NCBI GenBank assembly: GCA_025352125.1
Contig: JANXTZ010000004.1
Coordinates: 1 to 64,000 of the forward strand
Direction of reading: 5' to 3'
Source of the DNA: Deinococcales bacterium
GTDB taxonomy: Bacteria; Deinococcota; Deinococci; Deinococcales; JAAFIG01
Length of the DNA stretch: 64,000 nt
How positions within the stretch are numbered: position 1 is the stretch's first letter; every line of letters starts with the position of its first letter. The position numbers and the translations under genes are program-made. The notes beneath the pieces were generated by a model. It searched no databases. It saw only the letters and a program-made list of their open reading frames with translations, and was not told where the DNA came from. This document shows positions 6,347 through 13,174 of the stretch, piece after piece.

Positions 6347-9300
6347 CTAACGGCGGCGGCGGCGTTGGCGATCAGCGCCAGCCACCAGATTGGCTGGGGT
6401 GGCGGGTTGCGCCCCTTCTGCGCCAGCGATCACCGGACGAACCCGAGGACGCTCGACGCGCGGGGCGCTCGGAACTGGGGTCGCGCTGCCCTCGAGCGGA
6501 CCTTTTTGGGCACGGTTGTGATTGACGGGAGCAACCACGGCTGCGGTCACGTCTGGCTTGGGACGGCGCTCTTCAAAACGGCGTTTTTGCGGCTCGAACT
6601 TGGGACGGGCTGGCGCGGGTTGACCGGAAACCACTGGACTCGAGGTGACCGGACTGACAACAGGGGCGCTCGAGGTTTGGGTTGCCGCAGCTTGAGGGTT
6701 TGGATTTTTTGAACGGTTGAACCTGCCACGGTGTTGTTCGTTACGAGCCTGACCTTCAACTCGAGGTTCAGTGCCGCCCTCGACTCGAGCCTCCGAGGTT
6801 GGACGCGGTGCTTGATTTGGATTTGGGCGCGGCTGCTGGTTTGAAGTTGGACGCGGCGGGTGTTGATTCGGGTTGTGAACTCGAGCTTGGTTGTTCGGTT
6901 GCGCATTCGGGCGCGGACGTGAACCATTCAAGTTGTTGTTTGGACGGTTTTCACCGCCACCACTTCGCTCGTCGGCTTCCATGTTCTCACGCGTCCACTC
7001 GCCGAAGTACAACTTGCGGGCGGTGACTTTCACCGGTCTCGAGTATTCGCCGTGCATTTTACCGTCCAGTACGACCACACGACGACGGTTATCGCCTTTT
7101 AAGGCGGCTGGTTTTGTCACGGCAGCGCCGCCTGGGCGGTTGCGGAATTTTCCCATGGTGTTCTCCTTGACAGGCAGGGCAAGATCAATCTCGCGTCCGA
7201 CTGCGTTGACGCGTTCGATGCGAACGCGCACTGGTGTACCCAGGCGGAACATCCGCCCTTGACGACCCTTGAAAGCTTGCGAACCTTGAATAAAGCTGTA
7301 TTGATCGTCTTTCATGTCCTCGTGGCGCATCAGACCTTCAACGCCGTTCTCGAGGGTGACAAACACGCCGAATGGCATCACGCCGCTGATGTAGCCGCGC
7401 CAGGTTTCACCGATTTTGCCTTGTGCCCACTTGCACTGGTAGTACTTGTTCAGGTCGCGTTCGGCGCTGGTGGCATTGCGTTCGCGCTCCGAGACAAACT
7501 CGCCCAGTTCGGGCAGGGTTTCGCGCAAGGTTTCGCGTTTTTTGTCAGATAATTTCTGAGCAATCACCAGTTTTAAAACGCGGTGCACCAGCAAATCTGG
7601 GTAGCGCCGAATCGGGCTGGTAAAGTGCAGGTAATCGGAAAACGCCAGCCCAAAATGACCTTTGTTCTCGCTCGAGTATTTGGCTTGACGCAAACTGCGC
7701 AACAACAACGAGTTGACGGCGCTCTCTTGCGGTGTGCCGCGCACCGACGCCAGAATCTGCTGGTAGGCTTGCGGGGTTGGCTCGAGCAGACCGGCTTGGG
7801 TCACGCCCATGCGATTGAGCGCATCCAGCAATTCCTTGAAACGGGTTTCGGCTGGAACTTCGTGGATGCGAAACAGTGCTGGGGCATCATTTGCCAGCAA
7901 GAACGCGGCAATCAGACGGTTTGCCAGCAGCATCAAATCTTCGATCAAACCTCGAGCCGTCTCTTCACGGACCGGCACGAGGCGCGGCGAACCGTCTGGC
8001 TCGAGTACGACCTTGACCTCAGACAGTTTGAAATCCAGGCTGCCGTCGCGGAAGCGCTTTTCACGCATTTTGGTGGTCAGTTTTAAGAGCAAATGCAAAT
8101 CGCCCTCGACATCCCTGGCATGGTCGGGCATGGCGGATTTGCCCTCAGAGAAGGACTGGACTTCGTTGTAAGTCAAACGGGCTTTGGAGTGAATCACGCT
8201 GTTGCGCACGGCGTAATTGACGACATCGCCCTCTGGGCTTAACTCGACCAGCGCCGAAACCGAAAGGCGATCTGCAAACGGCACGAGCGAGCAGACGCCG
8301 TTGGACAGACGCTCGGGTAACATCGGCAGGACTTTGCCAGGCAAGTAAACGCTGGTCGCCCTGGTTTTGGCTTCGATGTCCAGCTTGCTGCCGTCGGTCA
8401 CATAATGCGAGACATCGGCAATGTGAATGCCAACCAGGAAATTGCCGTTGCCAAGCGGTTCAATGTGAATCGCATCGTCAAAGTCTTTGGCATCCTCGCC
8501 GTCAATCGTGAAGACGCGTTTGACCCGCAAATCCACCCGACCTTGAAGCGCCTTGACCGGAATCTCGAGCGGAATTTTTTCAGTCTCGAGCATCACGTCA
8601 CCAGGAAATTCATCGCGCAGGTCAAACTTAACCACAACGGCTTGGGTTTCCACCTCTGGCGAGTCGCTGATGCCCAGCACGCTCGAGATTTCACCGAACG
8701 GTTCATCCTCGCCCGTGTTTTCGGGCCAGTGCAGTTTTGCCACGACCCGAGCGCCCGCCGAGAGCCGGTCACGGTAGGGCATCAAAACAATGCGGTGCGG
8801 AATCTTGTTCTCGTCGGGGCGCAAAATCGCGTAACCCTGACGGTACTCGAGCGTCCCAACCACCTCATCGCGGTCGCGCTCGAGAATGCGGATGACCACG
8901 CCGCGAGAACGGTTTTGGCTGCGTTCCTCGCGCACGACCACACGGTCGCCGTGCCAGGCGAACAGGGAATCCCTGGCATCTATCGAGAATTCTTTCATGC
9001 CCGGGGTTTCGGGTTGCACGATGCCACCACGGTTGTTGGTCACGCTGTAACGCCCGACGACCAGGTTCACATCTCGAGGCAAGCCATAGGTGTGGCGACG
9101 CACCAGGGTTAAACGTCCAGCCGCCACCAGATTCTCGAGTGAATCCTCGAGTCCTTTGCGTCCGCCAAGGCGTTCATAGTCAAAGGCAGGAAGGCGTTTG
9201 GCAATGTCGCGCACCTGATGCGCCCTCGGGTTGGCGCGGAAAAACTCCAAGAGCGCCTCGAGCGGATCGAGCGGGGCTTTTTGGGTTTCAAAAATATTGG

Positions 9301-10099
9301 TGCGTCCAACTTTTCGCGCCCGCACGGCTGATTTGCTGGCTTCTGGCGCGGGAATCGGTTTTAAGGTTTCAGCATCCAGATTCTCAATTGGAGTTTCGTC
9401 CTGCTCAGGCTCGAGCGAAACTGGTTTGGATGTTTCAAGTTCGAGTCGAACAACTTCAGGCTCGAGGTTTATCGTTTCGAGCGGTAGCAACTCGAGTTGC
9501 TGCGTTTGGGAAATGATCTTTTTGCGCCCTCGAGATTTTTTGGGTGCTTCGGTCAGTTCTGGCGTTGTAACTTCCAGGACCTCGAGTTTGACTGGTTCGA
9601 CGGCTTCAGTCTCGCGCACGGCTGGTTCTGGTTCAAGCAACACTTCGGGTCTGGCACGTCTGGTTTTGGGTTTGATCGCCACTGATGGTGAAACCATGGG
9701 CGCAACATCAATAGCGGGCGCAGCAAGCGACCCAAGCCCGTTAGGTGCTGTTTTAGGGTCAAGAAGCGACCCAAGCCCGTTAGCGGTTCCGCCCGAAGGT
9801 GCGTCTTGGAACCAAGAAGGTGCTGTTTTAGGGTCAAGAAGCAGCGCCCCTACCTTGCTTTTGGGTTCAATCACAGGTTTTGATTCGACAGTGACTTTTG
9901 TCACAGGGACAACTTTTTTGCGGAGTCCTCGGGTTTTGGGCGTGGTTTCGAGTGCAACAGATTCTTGAACCTCGAATAAAACAGGTTCATTCACCTCGAG
10001 CGTGGCTGAGTCTTGCACCTCGAGCACTGGTGCAGAAGTTTTCGCAGGCGGAGATTTCTTCGCACCTCGAGAGACAGATTTCTTCGCTTTGCTGTTCAA
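6347..10099 (-). CDS. rnr: Ribonuclease R with long N- and C-terminal extensions
   Basis: A 1250-residue 3'-to-5' exoribonuclease. Order: low-complexity Pro/Glu/Lys N-terminal extension (about 1-275), winged-helix (about 279-340, PRAHQVRDIAKRLP), cold-shock-like OB folds (about 350-480), RNB catalytic domain (about 520-850) with TIDGEDAKDFDDAIHIE holding the metal-binding aspartates, S1 domain (about 905-985, MPFGVFVTLENGVEGL), and a basic Asn/Pro/Arg-rich tail from about 1040. RNase R degrades structured RNA. Escherichia coli RNase R is about 813 residues; extended forms are usual in Deinococcus. The annotated TTG at 10099 has no ribosome-binding site. The frame is open back to 10225 without ATG/GTG/TTG, and an ATT at 10198 lies 5 nt after AAGGAG, so the true start may be ATT. 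Residues about 84-127 are encoded by a dispersed repeat (9727-9852). Confidence 0.93.
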   Translation of the reverse strand: MNSKAKKSVSRGAKKSPPAKTSAPVLEVQDSATLEVNEPVLFEVQESVALETTPKTRGLRKKVVPVTKVTVESKPVIEPKSKVGALLLDPKTAPSWFQDAPSGGTANGLGSLLDPKTAPNGLGSLAAPAIDVAPMVSPSVAIKPKTRRARPEVLLEPEPAVRETEAVEPVKLEVLEVTTPELTEAPKKSRGRKKIISQTQQLELLPLETINLEPEVVRLELETSKPVSLEPEQDETPIENLDAETLKPIPAPEASKSAVRARKVGRTNIFETQKAPLDPLEALLEFFRANPRAHQVRDIAKRLPAFDYERLGGRKGLEDSLENLVAAGRLTLVRRHTYGLPRDVNLVVGRYSVTNNRGGIVQPETPGMKEFSIDARDSLFAWHGDRVVVREERSQNRSRGVVIRILERDRDEVVGTLEYRQGYAILRPDENKIPHRIVLMPYRDRLSAGARVVAKLHWPENTGEDEPFGEISSVLGISDSPEVETQAVVVKFDLRDEFPGDVMLETEKIPLEIPVKALQGRVDLRVKRVFTIDGEDAKDFDDAIHIEPLGNGNFLVGIHIADVSHYVTDGSKLDIEAKTRATSVYLPGKVLPMLPERLSNGVCSLVPFADRLSVSALVELSPEGDVVNYAVRNSVIHSKARLTYNEVQSFSEGKSAMPDHARDVEGDLHLLLKLTTKMREKRFRDGSLDFKLSEVKVVLEPDGSPRLVPVREETARGLIEDLMLLANRLIAAFLLANDAPALFRIHEVPAETRFKELLDALNRMGVTQAGLLEPTPQAYQQILASVRGTPQESAVNSLLLRSLRQAKYSSENKGHFGLAFSDYLHFTSPIRRYPDLLVHRVLKLVIAQKLSDKKRETLRETLPELGEFVSERERNATSAERDLNKYYQCKWAQGKIGETWRGYISGVMPFGVFVTLENGVEGLMRHEDMKDDQYSFIQGSQAFKGRQGRMFRLGTPVRVRIERVNAVGREIDLALPVKENTMGKFRNRPGGAAVTKPAALKGDNRRRVVVLDGKMHGEYSRPVKVTARKLYFGEWTRENMEADERSGGGENRPNNNLNGSRPRPNAQPNNQARVHNPNQHPPRPTSNQQPRPNPNQAPRPTSEARVEGGTEPRVEGQARNEQHRGRFNRSKNPNPQAAATQTSSAPVVSPVTSSPVVSGQPAPARPKFEPQKRRFEERRPKPDVTAAVVAPVNHNRAQKGPLEGSATPVPSAPRVERPRVRPVIAGAEGAQPATPANLVAGADRQRRRRR
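9727..9852 (+). repeat. Dispersed repeat copy inside the rnr coding region
   Basis: Contains two direct copies of AGCGACCCAAGCCCGTTAG (9727-9745, 9766-9784) and two of GGTGCTGTTTTAGGGTCAAG (from 9745 and from 9820), plus TTCCGCCCGAAGGTGCGTCT (from 9788). The same blocks occur between rbfA and glmM (11294-11492, opposite strand) and in part at 51174-51220. In rnr the element is translated in frame as Leu-Leu-Asp-Pro-Lys-Thr-Ala-Pro and Gly-Leu-Gly-Ser-Leu units in the disordered N-terminal extension. Confidence 0.75.
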
Positions 10100-10179
10100 A
10101 GCGGCTTGGGTTTGGGTGGGTTGAGTTTCCTCAACGGCTTTTTTCCTCGGTTTTTTCGAGGCGGGCGCTTTCGCGCCTT

Positions 10180-10392
10180 TTACAACAGACTGGCTAATAC
10201 AAACTCCTTCACCCTGAAAAACTTATTTTCAGGAAACCCGAGTGCATAATCCGTGACCTCGAGCAAGATCGTGTTGCGCTCATTACGGCTTATGCCGTTT
10301 AATGACACCACTGTTGGGTTGCGCTTGTTGAGATGGCGTTGTTCTTCACGCAGAACTTGATTCCTTCGGGGGGCTAAAAAATGTGGGCACAT
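10180..10392 (-). CDS. Unknown 70-residue basic protein coupled to rnr
   Basis: ATG at 10392 preceded by GAGGA at about 6 nt. The product is rich in Arg, Asn and Leu with a core TVVSLNGISRNERNTILLEV and no membrane segment. It overlaps the 5' end of the rnr frame: its last codons GAG-TTT-GTA contain the sequence just before the putative ATT start of rnr, so translation of rnr could be coupled to it. I do not recognise a family. The good ribosome-binding site and position argue that it is a real gene or a translated leader. Confidence 0.5.
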   Translation of the reverse strand: MCPHFLAPRRNQVLREEQRHLNKRNPTVVSLNGISRNERNTILLEVTDYALGFPENKFFRVKEFVLASLL

Positions 10393-10515
10393 TTTCAGTC
10401 CTCATCCGAGACCTGAGATCAGTATAGCATTTTAGAGCGCCCAAAAACTGCGCCAAATGACCTAGCTGCAATCAAGCTCGAGTAGCACAGCTAAAACGTA
10501 TGGTTTAGCGTTTGT

Positions 10516-10926
10516 TTAAGAATCCTCGAGAAGATTCCGTAAATACTGCGGGATCGGTACGGTGCGCTTCTCAAAATCGGTTGCCATGTGCTCCGTAAAG
10601 CCTTCAGCTAACAGTAAATTGTCGCTGGCGCGTTCGATGGCGTATTCAAAACGCATCATGCGCGACTTCAAACTGCCCAGCCGCGTGGTCAACAGCAACG
10701 TGTCGTCAAAAATGGCTGGACGACGGTATTTCACGCCAACGCTGGTCACGACCAAATACACACCGCGTTTCTCGACCTCGGAATACGGCAAGCCCAACTC
10801 CTCGAGAAACGCCACCCGTCCCATCTCGAGCCAGATCACGTAATTGCTATGGTGCGCAATGCCCATCGCGTCAGTCTCGGCATAGCGGACTTTAAATTGA
10901 AGTTGGGATTGCACCACTTTTTTCAT
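10516..10926 (-). CDS. Acyl-CoA thioesterase, 4HBT/YbgC-type hot-dog protein
   Basis: A 136-residue single hot-dog domain. The motif VRYAETDAMGIAHHSNYVIWLEMGR carries the catalytic Asp of the YbgC/4-hydroxybenzoyl-CoA thioesterase family. Members hydrolyse short- or medium-chain acyl-CoA; the physiological substrate cannot be read from sequence. Its ATG overlaps the stop codon of rbfA by one base (TGATG at 10924-10928), so the two are translationally coupled. Confidence 0.88.
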   Translation of the reverse strand: MKKVVQSQLQFKVRYAETDAMGIAHHSNYVIWLEMGRVAFLEELGLPYSEVEKRGVYLVVTSVGVKYRRPAIFDDTLLLTTRLGSLKSRMMRFEYAIERASDNLLLAEGFTEHMATDFEKRTVPIPQYLRNLLEDS

Positions 10927-11213
10927 CAGAAATTGTTCGCCGCATCCAAAAACTCGAGCAGGGGCGTGCGTTTCATCCGAACTTCGCGGGCGATGGCGCG
11001 TTGCAACAAGCCTTTCGCGCCGTTCAACGCCTCGAGCATCGGTGCAACCTCGCCCAAGCCAGACACAAAAACTTTGGCGTTCATCAGGTCGGTGCTGATC
11101 TGCACGCGGTCAATCGTGATGACAATTGGCAATCTCGGGTCGCTCAGTTCATGAATCGCATTGGATAAAACTCGAGCGATGGTCGATTCGACTTGGGAGG
11201 TACGCTGGCTCAT
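10926..11213 (-). CDS. rbfA: Ribosome-binding factor A
   Basis: A 95-residue KH-like protein. SQVESTIARVLSNAIHELSDPRLP at the N-terminus and ITIDRVQISTDLMNAKVFVSG are characteristic of RbfA, which binds the 30S subunit and assists 16S rRNA 5'-end maturation and cold adaptation. It is shorter than the E. coli protein (133), lacking the C-terminal tail, as is common in several phyla. It precedes the thioesterase gene with a 1-nt overlap. The usual nusA-infB neighbours are not here. Confidence 0.88.
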   Translation of the reverse strand: MSQRTSQVESTIARVLSNAIHELSDPRLPIVITIDRVQISTDLMNAKVFVSGLGEVAPMLEALNGAKGLLQRAIAREVRMKRTPLLEFLDAANNF

Positions 11214-11293
11214 TGGGCAACTCGAGTAGGGGTGAAGCTTGGTTTTTGATAATGACTTAATCGAAAAGAGCGTTCTGAACTCTTAAAAGTCAC

Positions 11294-11492
11294 CCCCTGC
11301 GAAGTAGGGGGTCGCCGCTTGCGGCGGGGGGTCGTGCAAAATTTAGTCGTCAAACCAATAGCGCACGACCCCTCCGTCTCTCGCTGCGCTCTCTTGACCC
11401 AAAACATGCACCTGACGGGCTGGGTCGCTCGAGCCACCTCCCCTTCTTGTTTCCAAGACGCACCTTCGGGCGGAAACGCTACTTCGCAGGGG
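11294..11492. mobile_element. MITE-like element with 14-bp terminal inverted repeats
   Basis: The spacer between rbfA and glmM holds a 199-bp element bounded by perfect inverted repeats CCCCTGCGAAGTAG (11294-11307) and CTACTTCGCAGGGG (11479-11492). Inside are further inverted repeats (GGGGTCGTGC and GCACGACCCC, a CCGCTTGCGG hairpin) and, on the minus strand, the same CCGCCCGAAGGTGCGTCTTG and GGTGC...GGGTCAAGA blocks found in rnr. It has no plausible coding capacity. No clear target-site duplication was seen. Confidence 0.7.
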
Positions 11493-11547
11493 AGAACTAA
11501 AAACACTGCACTTCTATTGTACTGAAGGATTCTAATTTGCTCGAGCT

Positions 11548-12873
11548 TCATGATGCCCCGCCCACACGCCTGATCACACTGGCAACCGATTCGGCAAGTT
11601 CTTTGATTAAGCTTTCGCTTGGACCTTCGATCATGACGCGCACCAGCGATTCCGTGCCGCTCGGACGCAAATTGACGCGTCCCAAACCCGCCAGTTTTTG
11701 TTCCACCTCGAGCACGGCTTGTTGAACGTCTTCATGCTGAGAAATGCCGTGTTTGTCGGTTACGCGCACGTTGACCAGGGTTTGCGGGAAGAGCGGCATT
11801 TCATTGCGCCACTCGAGAAGGCTTTTGCCGCTTTGCTTGATGGCTTTCAGGGTTTGCAGCGCGGTCATGATGCCGTCACCCGTGGGTGCGGCGTCCAAAA
11901 ACAGGGTGTGACCGCTCTGCTCGCCGCCCAGGGTAAAGCCTTTCTCGAGCATCCTCTCTAAAACGTAACGGTCGCCGACGTTGGTGCGCTCGAGGTTGAT
12001 GCCGTGTTCGCGGAGCTTGACTTCCAAGCCCATGTTGCTCATGAGGGTGGCGACCACGGTGCGTTCTTTGCGGGTCACGCCGTTGATAAACAGCACGTGG
12101 TCGCCGTCCACCATGGTGCCGCTCGAGTCCACAAACAGGGCGCGGTCGGCGTCGCCGTCGAAGGCAATGCCCAGGTCAAAGCCCAGGTCTTTGACGGTGC
12201 GTTGCAACACGTCCAAGTGGGTGCTGCCGCAGCCGAGGTTGATGTTTTTACCGTCGGGCGTGGTAAAAATTGTGAAAACATCCGCGCCGGCGCGTTGAAA
12301 GACTTTGGGCGCAATGTGAAAAGCCGCACCGTTGGCGCAGTCGAGCACAATTTTGACGCCCGTCAAGTCTGGGGTGTGACTGAACAAGAAGTCCCCATAG
12401 AGATTTTCGGCTTCATGGTAATCCTTGACCGTCCCGAGAGACACGCCAGTCAAGTCAGCGATGGGTTTCTCGAGGTTGGCTTCGATTTCATGCTCGAGCG
12501 TGTCGGAAAGTTTTTCGCCGTTGGCGCCAAAAAATTTGATGCCGTTGTCCTGGTACGGGTTGTGCGAGGCGCTGATGACCACGCCTGCGGTGGCATTCAG
12601 TTGACGGGTTAAATAGCTGACGCCTGGGGTCGGAATGATGCCAACATGGATCACATCGACGCCCTGAGCGGTCAAGCCTGCCGCCAGCGCCGCCTCGAGC
12701 ATGTCACCGCTGCGCCTCGTGTCGCGTCCAACGACCACGCTGGGTTTGCGGGATTGGGTTTTGAAAACCTCAGCCGCCGCTTTGCCCAGGTTCAAGGTCC
12801 AAGCCGAGGTGAGTGGATGTTGCCCCGCGACGCTGCGCACGCCGTCCGTACCAAAAAATTTGCGATCAGCCAT
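11548..12873 (-). CDS. glmM: Phosphoglucosamine mutase
   Basis: A 441-residue protein converting glucosamine-6-phosphate to glucosamine-1-phosphate, the entry to UDP-GlcNAc and peptidoglycan. The family start RKFFGTDGVR, the catalytic phosphoserine loop VVISASHNPYQDNGIKFF (Ser about 103), the metal site DGDADRALFVD, the sugar loop GGEQSGH and the C-terminal phosphate loop RPSGTESLVRVM are all present. Length is normal. ATG 12873 has AAGGAA 5 nt upstream. It appears monocistronic, separated from rbfA by the MITE-like element. Confidence 0.96.
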   Translation of the reverse strand: MADRKFFGTDGVRSVAGQHPLTSAWTLNLGKAAAEVFKTQSRKPSVVVGRDTRRSGDMLEAALAAGLTAQGVDVIHVGIIPTPGVSYLTRQLNATAGVVISASHNPYQDNGIKFFGANGEKLSDTLEHEIEANLEKPIADLTGVSLGTVKDYHEAENLYGDFLFSHTPDLTGVKIVLDCANGAAFHIAPKVFQRAGADVFTIFTTPDGKNINLGCGSTHLDVLQRTVKDLGFDLGIAFDGDADRALFVDSSGTMVDGDHVLFINGVTRKERTVVATLMSNMGLEVKLREHGINLERTNVGDRYVLERMLEKGFTLGGEQSGHTLFLDAAPTGDGIMTALQTLKAIKQSGKSLLEWRNEMPLFPQTLVNVRVTDKHGISQHEDVQQAVLEVEQKLAGLGRVNLRPSGTESLVRVMIEGPSESLIKELAESVASVIRRVGGAS

Positions 12874-13174
12874 AAAAATTCCTTAAAAGTGAAATAAAAC
12901 CCGAGTTCGTCTCGAGGGATGAAACGAAGTCTATCACTTGAAGAATCATTGGGCTTTTGCAGGGTTTTTGAAATCTGGTTTCAAATTGCAACTGTGCAAC
13001 ACAAGAGCAACACAAGAACGGTAAAGAATTGCACTCGAGTCCGAGTACGTTTTTCACATTTCATGCTAATTTGGTGAAGATTCTGAACTTGGTTGAAGGG
13101 TAATCAGGCTTCACTGCCCTGGAGACTGATTTTTATTTTTCAACTTTGCCAAGAAACCACTTGGAGGTGGTTGA
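12874..13174. other. Divergent spacer between glmM and the S8 protease gene
   Basis: About 300 bp holding the promoters of two divergent genes. I see a short direct repeat (GCAACACAAGA twice near 12996-13018), two CTCGAG copies, and no coding frame or convincing promoter pair. A strong ribosome-binding site GGAGGTGG ends it. Confidence 0.5.

Noticed and set aside
12004-12612. A 202-codon plus-strand frame inside glmM
   Set aside because: Antisense to glmM motifs that are conserved; not protein-like.
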